A stretch of 64,000 bases of DNA from an uncultured Myxococcales bacterium (GTDB lineage: Bacteria > Myxococcota_A > UBA9042). The position numbers and the translations under genes are program-made. How positions within the stretch are numbered: position 1 is the stretch's first letter; each line of letters starts with the position of its first letter. The stretch spans positions 62,001 to 126,000 of the forward strand of contig CAIMEY010000012.1 in assembly GCA_903840165.1 (NCBI GenBank). Direction: 5' to 3'. Shown in pieces: positions 44,481 through 52,611 of the stretch. The notes below the pieces were generated by a model. That model did no database searches. It was not told the DNA's origin and saw nothing but the letters and a program-made list of their open reading frames with translations.

Positions 44481-44685
44481 GGTTCAATCTCCCGCAACTT
44501 CATGGTCATAGCTTGGCGACACCGGCGTACCGTCCAGGGCTGGTTGGCAAAAGTGTACCGCTAGCAGGCCCGATAGCCAAGGCATATCGCGCGCCAGCTG
44601 TGCAGATTGGCCTTGAGCCTTGAGCGCCGATGCACCGTCAAAATCCAGCTTTTGCAAGATTCTTGCGTTCTTTGCCAAGCATGTC

Positions 44686-46002
44686 TCAGCGCGAGGGCCC
44701 GCGTGGACGGGGCGAATTCCGCGGCGGCTGGGGATGGCGCGACCTATCTCCCGCTGGCGTATTGGGTTGAGGCCTAGCTGCTGGCGGCCGAGGGGCAGGC
44801 TCTTGCCCTTGCGGGCTCGAGGGACGCTGCTGGACGTCGAGCACGTCTTCCTCGCCGTGTGGGCCCCGCGCTGTGGTCGAGCGCCCCGTCAACTGGGTCA
44901 GGCGGTCGCCGCGCCAAGCGTGCAGGAGCGTATCGGGCGCCTGGCCGTGCAGCCAACGGGCGACGATCCGCCCTTGAGGGGCACACAGATATCGGCGTTC
45001 CGTCATGCCTTGGCGCATCGAACCGCCGATTACGCGGTACACATGGGCCGGCGCATCTGCTGGAGCGCTGCCATGGGTCAAAGCCAAATAGCTGAACTTA
45101 AGGGTATTTCTTTGATGACCAATGGCGTCATCCACTTCCCGCAGGATGGCGGGCCTCTGCCAAGGGCGCTCCGCGTGGCACCAATCGCGCATCGAGCCGG
45201 CAAGAGGGCAGGGACCTTGGCTCAAGCACGGCGCCACGACCGCCCATTGGCCTGCGGCCACGAGGTCTTCGCGGACGCCTAGCAGGCTGTGGGACCCAGC
45301 GCGGGTCGCCGGCTCGACGAGCAGTGCCTTGGCTGATTCATCAGCCAAATCAGCTAGTAGCTGCCCAACAAACTCGCCGGGCGTGTGACGGCGATCGCCG
45401 CCCAAGGACCATTCGTTCAGCACGTTGGCGCAGACGATCAAGTCAAAGCGTCCCTGGGTCCGGCGCATCCAGCGACCATCGCGCAAATTCCCTTGAATCA
45501 AGTGGACTTCAGCATCCGGGCGAATCGCGCGCAGCAGCGCTCTGCCTTCTTCGAGCGCGGCCCCGCTGCCGTCCATCGCCGTGATCTGCAACTGCACATC
45601 GCTTGGTGTGCGGATCGCAACGGCGAGGCTGGCGGTCAGAGGCCCGGCACCGACGTCCAAGACACGCAATACGCCATTGTTTCCGCGCAAATTCAGGGCA
45701 GCGTCGCCCAGAGCCGCCAGCACCGTGCCGACGCCCGTCGCTAAGTAGTACAACAAGTAAGCTCCGCGATATCGCGGCAGATTTAGGTACCCGGGCGCTA
45801 GAATCCCGCGGTCGCTGGTGAAGTGCTCGCTCAGCTCGGCCACTGCGGGCGCGTGAATGCCGGCCAACGAACGCGAACCTTGCCCGAGGCGTTTGGGGCA
45901 ATAGTGTGTGCGAACACGGTCTTGCACAGCGAGCATCAGGGACGATAGCTCGCCCTCGTCCGGAGACCGTGGCGTTCGCTGCAGCGGCAGGATCGGAGGC
46001 AT
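44686..46002 (-). CDS. Rsm22-type (METTL17-like) SAM-dependent methyltransferase
   Basis: This is a 438-residue protein. The SAM motif VLRVLDVGAGPLTASLAVA (about 115-135) and DLIVCANVLNEW (about 190) define a Rossmann methyltransferase. Downstream LLVEPATRAGSHSLLGVREDL and the Cys-rich element APCLSQGPCPLAGSMRDWCHAE match the Rsm22 family, whose Cys residues bind an Fe-S cluster in eukaryotic homologues. Family members associate with the small ribosomal subunit. The C-terminal 70 residues are Pro/Arg/Gln-rich and look disordered. An AT-rich promoter-like stretch (46040-46065) precedes the gene. Confidence 0.8.
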   Translation of the reverse strand: MPPILPLQRTPRSPDEGELSSLMLAVQDRVRTHYCPKRLGQGSRSLAGIHAPAVAELSEHFTSDRGILAPGYLNLPRYRGAYLLYYLATGVGTVLAALGDAALNLRGNNGVLRVLDVGAGPLTASLAVAIRTPSDVQLQITAMDGSGAALEEGRALLRAIRPDAEVHLIQGNLRDGRWMRRTQGRFDLIVCANVLNEWSLGGDRRHTPGEFVGQLLADLADESAKALLVEPATRAGSHSLLGVREDLVAAGQWAVVAPCLSQGPCPLAGSMRDWCHAERPWQRPAILREVDDAIGHQRNTLKFSYLALTHGSAPADAPAHVYRVIGGSMRQGMTERRYLCAPQGRIVARWLHGQAPDTLLHAWRGDRLTQLTGRSTTARGPHGEEDVLDVQQRPSSPQGQEPAPRPPAARPQPNTPAGDRSRHPQPPRNSPRPRGPSR

Positions 46003-46039
46003 GGCCGTGGCCCCTTTGGCTAGTCGAGTGGATTTTTGG

Positions 46040-46065
46040 AAAACTAAATAATATTAGCTTGTTAT
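46040..46065 (-). promoter_or_regulatory. AT-rich promoter-like stretch upstream of the methyltransferase
   Basis: About 26 bp with almost no GC (minus strand AAGCTAATATTATTTAG) in an otherwise GC-rich region, about 40-60 bp upstream of the ATG at 46002. It may hold the -10 element. Confidence 0.35.
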
Positions 46066-46149
46066 CTTGGAGCGATCGTCGACCCAGGTGCCTGATCGTG
46101 CCCCCGCCGTCCGCCCGCGCGCAAGGGTCCTGCAGTCGCAACGAAGGAC

Positions 46150-46191
46150 AAAAACGCTGCGGGGCTCCGATGTTGCCACCGCAGCCCCGCA
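46150..46191 (-). terminator. Rho-independent terminator of the small Lys-rich protein gene
   Basis: On the minus strand TGCGGGGCT (46191-46183) pairs perfectly with AGCCCCGCA (46166-46158) around a 16-nt loop, followed by GCG and TTTTT (46154-46150). It lies 100 bp after the stop of the gene at 46292-46519. Confidence 0.7.
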
Positions 46192-46291
46192 ACTGAACTG
46201 GATCGCCGTATTGACGCAAAACGCCGTGGGTGCAAGCACCGTAAAGCGGACTGCGTTAGAGCGACTTTGGGTTCGAAAGAGTCCGGAAAGA

Positions 46292-46519
46292 CTACTTGGC
46301 GTCTTTCTTCTCTTCTTTCTTCTCGGCCTTTTCTTTCTTTTCGCCCTTTTCTTTCTTAGCCTTGGGCTCCTTCTTGGCCTTGGGCTCCTTCTTGGCCTTC
46401 TCCTTCTTCTCAGCCTTGGGCTTCTCGGCCTTCGGAGCGGCGTCATCCGCAAACGCGGCGCCGGCGCCGATGGAGAGGGACAGAATGGCGATGGCGAGCG
46501 ACTTGGCAAACATCTTCAT
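46292..46519 (-). CDS. Small exported Lys/Glu/Ala-rich low-complexity protein
   Basis: The 75-residue protein has a signal peptide (MKMFAKSLAIAILSLSIGAGAAFA), then a mature part of about 50 residues made almost only of Lys, Glu, Ala and Pro, including KKEPKA twice (an 18-bp direct repeat in the DNA). GGAG sits 7 nt before the ATG at 46519; the longer frame to 46780 is non-coding in character. The mature protein would be highly charged and disordered. It resembles the tail of the exported protein at 47646-47918. Confidence 0.7.
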   Translation of the reverse strand: MKMFAKSLAIAILSLSIGAGAAFADDAAPKAEKPKAEKKEKAKKEPKAKKEPKAKKEKGEKKEKAEKKEEKKDAK

Positions 46520-46664
46520 GGACGAACTCCTATCCTCGCGGCTGGGCTGGATACCAACCGTGTGAACGTGGTCGCGCGGATCTGTGCGCGCGTGGGTAAA
46601 ACTGCCGAGCCGACAGCCGCGCTGAATGCGACTTGCCCTCAGCGGGATTGCCGGCTGACGGTGA

Positions 46665-46682
46665 ACGGTCTTGGAAGACCGT
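46665..46682. other. Perfect 8-bp inverted repeat
   Basis: ACGGTCTT-GG-AAGACCGT, about 145 bp upstream of the ATG of the Lys-rich protein gene. It may be an operator or an RNA hairpin; there is no U-tract on either side. Confidence 0.4.
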
Positions 46683-46878
46683 GGCTTACGGAACATGCCG
46701 TCTGCTCGACGCGGACACGGGGTCCACGGCTCGATCAGCCGGCCGCGCCGGATACCTGCCACGCGGCAGGGCCCCGACACTCACCACCGGGCTGGCCTGC
46801 ATGTTTAGGGCGAGTTGCGCTTTCGGTCAAGAGTCTTTGTTGTTGTCGGCAGCAAGGAGTTGGTCAACGGGGCAAGTA

Positions 46879-46895
46879 GCGACAATTCTTGTCGC
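46879..46895. other. Perfect 7-bp inverted repeat
   Basis: GCGACAA-TTC-TTGTCGC. It has operator-like symmetry within the non-coding region. Confidence 0.35.
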
Positions 46896-47273
46896 GCAGT
46901 CCGGGCTCTGGGTAGGCCTCTGCCGAGGCCTTGATCTGGGTCACGCAGGCCGGCGCTGGGTCGGGTGAATATGTGAAATTAAAGGGAAAACTAGTCAGAC
47001 CGTCGTCGCGCTGGCTACCACGTTCGCCTTGGCCGTTCGCCTTGCCGTCAACGTTTCCAACCCCTTGGCGCGAGTCCGACTCATGATCGCGGTCGCAGCC
47101 GATCGAATTGGCAGCTCCTTGGAGGCTGATTGGCATAAGCATATGATAAATAACGATAAACAGGCTCAGGAAGCCGTCGGCCCGCTGACAAACCCCTGTG
47201 ACGATGCTGTGATACGCCACGGCCGTGCCCGTTGGCGGGCATGTTGTTGCCTCGGGCCAGCGACCTAGTACAC

Positions 47274-47310
47274 GTAACCCTAAGTCCTTTGCGGGTTACC
47301 GGTAAGGACT
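47274..47310. other. Two mutually exclusive hairpins, inverted relative of the hairpin repeat
   Basis: GTAACCC (47274-47280) can pair with GGGTTAC (47293-47299), or AGTCCTT (47283-47289) with AAGGACT (47304-47310), but not both. Read on the minus strand the first hairpin resembles the hairpin-repeat core (TAACCCGCAAAGGACTTAGGG). Confidence 0.5.
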
Positions 47311-47379
47311 CGGCGTTGTGGACTTTGCAGCAGGGGACCCGGCCGAACGCAGGGGAGAGCCCGTGCGCGTGGGCGGGGA

Positions 47380-47499
47380 GAGGACTCCGCGGTGCGCGCA
47401 GCGCATGAGCCGTGCCAAGTCTGGCACAGCGAAAGTGGAGAGGACTCCGCGGCGGGCGCAGCGCATGAGCCGTGCCAAGTCTGGCACGGCGAAAGTGGA
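47380..47499. repeat. 60-bp tandem duplication with internal hairpin
   Basis: Two units (47380-47439 and 47440-47499) differ at only a few positions. Each contains an inverted repeat GCCGTGCCA-AGTC-TGGCACRGC (47409-47430 and 47469-47490); it is perfect in the second unit and has one mismatch in the first. Confidence 0.85.
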
Positions 47500-47510
47500 G
47501 ATCGCGGGCC

Positions 47511-47573
47511 CCCTGAAACTACAAGCAAACACTGTACCTCGAACCCGCAAGGAACTTCGGGTTTGAGGTACCA
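47511..47573 (-). repeat. Dispersed hairpin repeat, copy 2
   Basis: GTACCTCGAACCCG (47534-47547) pairs with 47558-47571 with one mismatch position; the loop is CAAGGAACTT. The minus-strand tail ACAGTGTTTGC is conserved with copy 1. It lies 73 bp after the stop of the gene at 47646-47918. Confidence 0.8.
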
Positions 47574-47645
47574 GTGCAAACAACAAGGGCCACCCAGCGT
47601 TGGCCAGGCAGCCCTTGTGTTACGGAATATCCTGTGAATGCAAGC

Positions 47646-47918
47646 CTACTTCGGAGCTGCGTCCTTCTTCGGCTCGTCCTTCTTGGCCTTGTCTGCCTTG
47701 TCCTTGTCTGCCTTGTCCTTCTCACCCTTGGCCTTGTCGGCCTTGGGGGCTTCCTTGCCGCCACAGCCGCCTTTGCCGCCGCAACCGCCTTTGCCGCCAC
47801 AGCCCCCCTTGCCGGCCTGATCGCCGCTGCTGTTGGGGGATGCCTGCGCTCCTGTGGCGCCTAGGGCTAGGCCCAAGATTGCTGTGCCCAACGTCTTGCC
47901 GATTGCGCGCTTGTTCAT
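47646..47918 (-). CDS. Small exported protein with GGCGGK repeats and Lys/Asp tail
   Basis: The 90-residue protein has a signal peptide (MNKRAIGKTLGTAILGLALGATGAQA). The mature region has three GGCGGK repeats (about 38-55), then a Lys/Asp/Ala/Glu-rich tail (KGEKDKADKDKADKAKK). GGAG lies 5 nt before the ATG. Regularly spaced Cys in Gly/Lys context recalls the short secreted precursors modified by MNIO (DUF692) enzymes, such as HvfA-type proteins, or metal-binding peptides. No such enzyme is in this window, so this remains a possibility only. Confidence 0.72.
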   Translation of the reverse strand: MNKRAIGKTLGTAILGLALGATGAQASPNSSGDQAGKGGCGGKGGCGGKGGCGGKEAPKADKAKGEKDKADKDKADKAKKDEPKKDAAPK

Positions 47919-48164
47919 CTAGTCTCCGTTCGAGAATCGAGGGCCATTTCTCGCGTGGAAATGACCGGTTAGCAAGTCTCAGTCACTGAGGGTCGGGCAT
48001 GGGGCAGTCGTGATGGCAGGCGACCAGGCCGGCCTTTGCCCAGTGACGATGGAATGGTCGAATTTGCCGCCACTTTTCCAACAAAGCGGTCCCGGTTGCC
48101 TGCCTGCCGGCCATTCCAGCGACTCGGACGGGCGGTCCAAGTCTGATCAAGCCCTGGCACCTCG

Positions 48165-50354
48165 TCAAATCCCGCCCGCAAGTAGGCGTTCTCTCGCGCG
48201 TTCTGCTTTTGCGCGCCGGCGGGCAGGGTCCAAGGTATAGGCCAGGGCCGCGACGATGATCAACCAGACTCCAGAGAGAATGATCATCAATCGCACACGT
48301 AATTCGCTTAAATCAATCGCCATTTTTGACTTGAGCTGGTTGAGCTGAGCATTGGGGGCATCGACGCCGACAAAATACTCGCTCGGTTTGCCGTCGCGCA
48401 GGATCGGTGCATAGGCTGATAGGCTGATTCCAAAGGCGTCCAGCTTGAAGTCATCATCGCTGCAGGCTTTTCCCGTGCGAAACGTGTCTGCCATCGCTGG
48501 CGACGACGTGCCGTCATAGTCATCGCCGGGCAATGCGCCCTTCTCGTCCTCGCTGATGTGTCCATCGTGATTCTCATCGCGGTCCACCGGGCGCCAGTCG
48601 GCCACTTCGAGGTACGCGTTGGGCTTGGTGCCAGCGCGCATCGTGTACATCTGCGTAATTTCAGGTGTATGCCAGCGTTCCATCGCCGCGTGCACGCGTT
48701 CAAAGGCAGCACTGTGCACATCCTCTGGCTTGCGGATTTGGTCCAAGTCCTTGACGTCGATGTCCCGCGCGAGCAATTGGGCCAGTCGGATCTGCGCCGG
48801 CCGCATCTCGCGGATGAGCGCCGTTTCTGATTTTGATTCAATGCCTTTTCGCACGCGATCGCCCAGGTAGATTGTGGCGATACCCAGCAGCGCAAAAGCC
48901 ACAGCCAAAGTCAGTGCCCACGTAACCAAGCGGCCGACATACGCTTTGCGCAGCGCTGGTCGTTCCAAGCGCTCAAGCACTTCGCTCATCGTCTGCGGTC
49001 GATCTTCAGGGCGCTTGGCGAGGCAACTGCGCACCAGTGCAGCCAAATCCCGATCGACGCCCTTGGCCAGTGCTGCCACGTCCGGCACCGGTGCAGAGCG
49101 GTGCTTGTCCGCGAGTTCCTCAGCACTTTCAGCGGAATAGGGCGCGACACCGGTCAGGCATACGTACAGAATCACGCCCAAGGCGTAGATGTCGGTTCGT
49201 TGATCGCCGCTGCGTTCATCCCATTGTTCCGGGGCCATATACGCAGGCGTGCCCAAGCCGGCGGAGGTGACGCCCCACGCGGACTGCTTGGCTGCACGTC
49301 GGGCGCGCGTGGTTTCGAGGTCGAGCACTTCGCCGTTGACCGCTCCTTCCCCGGCACTGCGGGCAATGCCAAAGTCCATGATTACGCACTTGCGATCATC
49401 GGGAACCAGCATGATATTGGCGGGTTTCAGGTCGCGGTGCACGACGCCCGCTCGGTGCGCGGCCCTGAGCCCTCGGCACAAAGGTCCAGCCATTTCACGG
49501 ACTTCTTGACTCGTCAGCGTCGGGCCCCTCTTGATTCGGGCCATCAGCGTCTCGCCGCGCAGGTGCTCCATGGTGATGAACTGGACACCACCGGCTTCGC
49601 CCAGGTCGTAAGTCCTGGCAATATTAGGGTGATTGACCGCGTGCGCCATCGCCACTTCTTTGCGAAAGCGCTCGATATCGCTGGGATCGTAGGCCTGGTC
49701 GGTCCACAGGGTCTTGAGGGCCACCCGCCGTTGCAGCAGCAGGTCGTCGGCCAAATACACAGTCCCCATGCCGCCTTCGCCCAACTGCTCGACCATGACG
49801 TAGCGGCCGGAAAGCGCCAGGCCACGCGTCCATTCTAGCCGCGAAACCCGCTGATCCGGCAGCACTTCTGGCCGCATGATGACGGCCTTAGCTGGCCCGG
49901 GCGAGGGAGCGTGGGGCCCCGCCCGGCGAGCCGGCAGCGTATGTGGTCCTGGTCCCTCCTGGTGCGAGGGGCGGTTTAGAGGCGGTGCAGCGTGATTGTC
50001 CTTTGGGTGCGGGGTATTGGACCCTTGATATACGACTGGCATCTCCAGGGTAGGGCCTAGACCCTCCACACCATCTGCCGTCTTCGTCACGCCAGGCAGC
50101 GGACTTTGTGCCGTAGGATTGCGCGCTTGGACGGGCACAGCCTGCTGTCCGGTCGGCAGGCGGGGTGCCGGTCGCACAACCTTAGCCGGTGGTTGCGGAA
50201 TTGCCTGCAACTGAAGAGGGGGCGCAGCAATGCTCGGCGGGCGCGTCTGTGGCCGTGTGGCATCCAGAGGCTGACCGGGCGACGGATCGCCGCCCAATTT
50301 GTCACGGTTCGACTTGTCTGGATTCACTAGATTGTCCGAGGGTGTACTCGCCAT
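48165..50354 (-). CDS. Membrane Ser/Thr protein kinase with Cache-like sensor containing an EF-hand loop
   Basis: This is a 729-residue protein. A Pro-rich N-terminus (to about 180) precedes the kinase domain (about 185-460): GEGGMGTVYLADD, HRDLKPANIML, MDFGIA, GTPAYMAPEQ. TM1 (about 478-500, ALTLAVAFALLGIATIYLG) leads into an extracytoplasmic region of about 190 residues with a Cache-like end (FGISLSAYAPILRDGKPSEYFVGVDAP), and TM2 is near 690-708. Within the outer region DENHDGHISEDE (about 593-604) is a canonical EF-hand calcium loop. ATG 50354 was chosen; ATG 50528 would add 58 residues of non-coding character. It is divergent from the gene at 50543. Confidence 0.9.
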   Translation of the reverse strand: MASTPSDNLVNPDKSNRDKLGGDPSPGQPLDATRPQTRPPSIAAPPLQLQAIPQPPAKVVRPAPRLPTGQQAVPVQARNPTAQSPLPGVTKTADGVEGLGPTLEMPVVYQGSNTPHPKDNHAAPPLNRPSHQEGPGPHTLPARRAGPHAPSPGPAKAVIMRPEVLPDQRVSRLEWTRGLALSGRYVMVEQLGEGGMGTVYLADDLLLQRRVALKTLWTDQAYDPSDIERFRKEVAMAHAVNHPNIARTYDLGEAGGVQFITMEHLRGETLMARIKRGPTLTSQEVREMAGPLCRGLRAAHRAGVVHRDLKPANIMLVPDDRKCVIMDFGIARSAGEGAVNGEVLDLETTRARRAAKQSAWGVTSAGLGTPAYMAPEQWDERSGDQRTDIYALGVILYVCLTGVAPYSAESAEELADKHRSAPVPDVAALAKGVDRDLAALVRSCLAKRPEDRPQTMSEVLERLERPALRKAYVGRLVTWALTLAVAFALLGIATIYLGDRVRKGIESKSETALIREMRPAQIRLAQLLARDIDVKDLDQIRKPEDVHSAAFERVHAAMERWHTPEITQMYTMRAGTKPNAYLEVADWRPVDRDENHDGHISEDEKGALPGDDYDGTSSPAMADTFRTGKACSDDDFKLDAFGISLSAYAPILRDGKPSEYFVGVDAPNAQLNQLKSKMAIDLSELRVRLMIILSGVWLIIVAALAYTLDPARRRAKAERARERLLAGGI

Positions 50355-50542
50355 GGGCCGCCAAAAACGCGTTGCGGGTAGATTACTCCGCCTGAGCGTG
50401 GACTCGGCAACCGGCGGCGTCAAGACTGCCAACCGATCCGCTGGATTGGCCCCATGTTGAGCCGGGCTCGAGCATCGTCGCCCCGCAGTTTGCCCGGACC
50501 GCCTGTCTTGATTCCGCCCGACCAGCATGCGTCAATGCGCCT

Positions 50543-52216
50543 ATGGATGATCGCACCCTTTGGCGTTGGACGTGGTTGGTGGCTCTGGCACTTGGCGGCG
50601 TGTTTGCGCTGTCAACCCTAAGTCAATACGAAGCTTTTACCTTCCTTCACGGCGACAGCTCGTTCTACGCGACGGTCAATCGCTCCCTGCTCGATGGGCA
50701 CCTCGAACAGCATCAACACCAGCCGATGTCTTGGTATGACCAGGATTTAGGCTGGAATCGCGAACTCGACGCCGGTTGGTCCAACATCGCTCTTGGCCGG
50801 GATCATCAGTATTATCCAAAACATCCCTTGCTTCTGCCCTTGCTTGGCACGCCTTGGTATGCCCTCTTTGGCAACAACGGGCTTTTGCTGATGAATATCC
50901 TAATGTTCGTCGGCGCCTTGACCCTGGCCTTTCGCATTGGCGTTCGTGTGGTTCGGCCGGAAGCCATTGCTGTGACAGTTGTTTTGCTGGCCATGTCGCC
51001 GATTTTCACCCGCGTCGCCTACAGCTACTCCAACGACATCCTGTACACCGTGCTCGCCATTTGGGGTATCGAGCGCTTCCTTGCCGGCGATTTCTCCTTG
51101 TCTGGCCTAGGCTTTGGCCTCAGCATTGTGTCCAAACCGACCACGGCGCTCCTGGCCATTCCCTTTGTCGTTTGGCTACTATACAAACATCAAGTTAAAC
51201 CACTCTTGCGGATGGCCACTTGGGGAGCGCCACCGATCATCGCTTGGCTATTGATGAATTGGTGGATGTTCGGCACGCCATGGACCACGGCCTACAACCG
51301 CATCCTGGTCAGGCACAATGGCCAGCCAAGCACGTTCGATATTGCCTCTAAATTTCATCGACCTTGGCCTCAGGGGTGGCGCGAGATCTGGGGGGCCCCC
51401 TACGAGGGACTGTGGGAGAATTGCAGCTTAGCCTTCGCAGGCTTACTTGGTGTGCCGTGGCTGGCGCGGCGGGCACCGCTGCTGACCGTGACGCTGCTGC
51501 TGTCAATGGCCGGATTCTTCTATTTTTACATACCTTTTGAGTACACGTATGCCCGCTTCTTCTTGCCCTGGGCGACCTTGCTGGCCGTGCCTTTGGCGAT
51601 CTTTCTCGAGCGCATCGTCGCTGGGGCGATGGCGGTCTCGGCATGGCTGGAGAAGAAACATCAAGCATTACCCCTGATTGCTTTGCTGGCCCTGGTCCTC
51701 GCGATCGGGCTTGGGCGCTTCCTGAGCCAGGGAGATGGGCACCGTTGGCACGCCAGCCAAGCGATTGCACAGGCCAAAGTCGAGGAAAATCCAGGACCTC
51801 AGGCCATCCCCTGCGACTACTTCAATCCGGCTCAGCAGAAGTGGGAATGTGCGACCCGTGATCCGGAGGCCTGGCAGCGCTGGGGGCTAGCCCTTCAAGA
51901 TCAATGCAAAATGCCCGATGGCTCGGCCGGCTGGCTCTGGCTACACCCGCATCCCAACGCCGCAAAACGCATTACGTTTTCCGAATTGCCGTCGGGTCGT
52001 CTGACTTTGCGGTATGGCCTAGCGCCCTCGGCCCGTCAGACCGGGTTGGAACTGCGCGTGCAGGATGGGCAAGCGCCCGTGCAGACGCTGCAAGTCAAGG
52101 ATATCGGGCAGATCCATGAGTTGCAGCTGCCCCAACACGCAGCGAAGTTCTCGATCGAACTGCCGCGGCAAAGCAACGATTGGCGGCACTTCTGCGTCGA
52201 TTTGTACGTCGACTGA
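50543..52216 (+). CDS. Polytopic GT-C-like membrane protein
   Basis: The 557-residue protein has about ten TM helices in the first 400 residues. A periplasmic first loop carries acidic residues (FLHGDSSFYATVNRSLLDG) and a YYPKHPLLLPLLGTPWYALFG stretch, as in dolichyl/polyprenyl-phosphate-sugar mannosyltransferase-like (PMT/ArnT) proteins. The C-terminal 150 residues are soluble and beta-rich. It probably transfers a sugar from a lipid carrier in the periplasm, but the acceptor is unknown. It has the same general design as the protein at 52612-54411. Confidence 0.7.
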   Translation: MDDRTLWRWTWLVALALGGVFALSTLSQYEAFTFLHGDSSFYATVNRSLLDGHLEQHQHQPMSWYDQDLGWNRELDAGWSNIALGRDHQYYPKHPLLLPLLGTPWYALFGNNGLLLMNILMFVGALTLAFRIGVRVVRPEAIAVTVVLLAMSPIFTRVAYSYSNDILYTVLAIWGIERFLAGDFSLSGLGFGLSIVSKPTTALLAIPFVVWLLYKHQVKPLLRMATWGAPPIIAWLLMNWWMFGTPWTTAYNRILVRHNGQPSTFDIASKFHRPWPQGWREIWGAPYEGLWENCSLAFAGLLGVPWLARRAPLLTVTLLLSMAGFFYFYIPFEYTYARFFLPWATLLAVPLAIFLERIVAGAMAVSAWLEKKHQALPLIALLALVLAIGLGRFLSQGDGHRWHASQAIAQAKVEENPGPQAIPCDYFNPAQQKWECATRDPEAWQRWGLALQDQCKMPDGSAGWLWLHPHPNAAKRITFSELPSGRLTLRYGLAPSARQTGLELRVQDGQAPVQTLQVKDIGQIHELQLPQHAAKFSIELPRQSNDWRHFCVDLYVD

Positions 52217-52611
52217 CGGTTCGGCGGGGTCAGTACCTATTCAACGCTTTGAAATAGAAAGAAAGTCTCCGGGCTCAGCCCCGCATTAGCCTGCAGATTC
52301 GGCGGAGCGGCTGAGGGGCGCGTTGCTCCAACTTCGGAGGCAAAAAGGCTTGTATAGCAAACCCTGAACCCTTTGTTCCCCAACCGTTTTTTTCGAAATA
52401 TAGCCAAGCTTGGCAACCGGCAATGCCCCCCATATCGGTGCCAGCATCCGGTCGGACGCTTCGCTAGGCCTTGGGGCAACTGCGAAGCCAACAGGCTTGT
52501 ATAGCAAGCCCCGAACTCTTCGTTCTCCAATCGTTTTTTCCGAAATACAGCCAAGCTTGGCTGCCTAGCCTTGCCCAGCCCACCGGCAGCAGAATTCGGC
52601 CGGACTCTTGG
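52217..52611. other. 395-bp non-coding gap between convergent genes, with repeat locus 3
   Basis: No gene is called; overlapping minus-strand readings (52237-52554, 52286-52507) merely translate the two repeat units. A CTCAGCC/GGCTGAG pairing (52274-52315) may help terminate the plus-strand gene. Confidence 0.75.
52347..52562 (-). repeat. TGTATAGCAAG repeat array, locus 3 (two long copies)
   Basis: Copies are at 52347-52414 and 52494-52562, 147 bp apart, and are similar over about 67 bp. The second has a perfect GGCTTG-TATAG-CAAGCC hairpin and ends in the palindrome AGCCAAGCTTGGCT. Both contain GAAC-N5-GTTC and a run of six or seven T. Confidence 0.85.

Larger units (their letters stand above)
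46520..47645. other. 1.1-kb non-coding, repeat-rich region
   Basis: This is the largest gap in the window. It contains a perfect inverted repeat at 46665-46682, another at 46879-46895, an AT-rich patch near 47135-47165 (CATATGATAAATAACGATAAA) in GC-rich surroundings, and the composite element at 47274-47573. The minus-strand reading 46864-47220 has a GTG start, no clear family and unusual composition, so it is not called. Confidence 0.7.

Noticed and set aside
44484-44678. 64-codon minus-strand ORF between the methyltransferase and Cys-repeat genes
   Set aside because: It needs a TTG start, has no clear ribosome-binding site or motif, and its end runs into the ribosome-binding site of the next gene.
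46067-46879. 270-codon plus-strand ORF
   Set aside because: Its Leu/Phe-rich core is the reverse of the Lys-rich signal-peptide protein, and it crosses the terminator hairpin.
46864-47220. 118-codon minus-strand ORF
   Set aside because: GTG start, no recognisable domain, and a hydrophobic stretch only at an internal position; left uncalled although a small exported protein cannot be excluded.
47280-47586. Overlapping minus-strand ORFs with 20-residue repeats
   Set aside because: They translate the 60-bp tandem duplication and hairpin repeat; the period being a multiple of three keeps frames open.
52237-52554. Minus-strand ORFs with FRKKRL repeats
   Set aside because: They translate the two copies of the intergenic repeat.
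12195-52562. Integron attC sites
   Set aside because: Some copies carry TTTAAC near GTTC, but there is no integrase, no cassette-like ORFs between copies and no consistent RYYYAAC/GTTRRRY pair.
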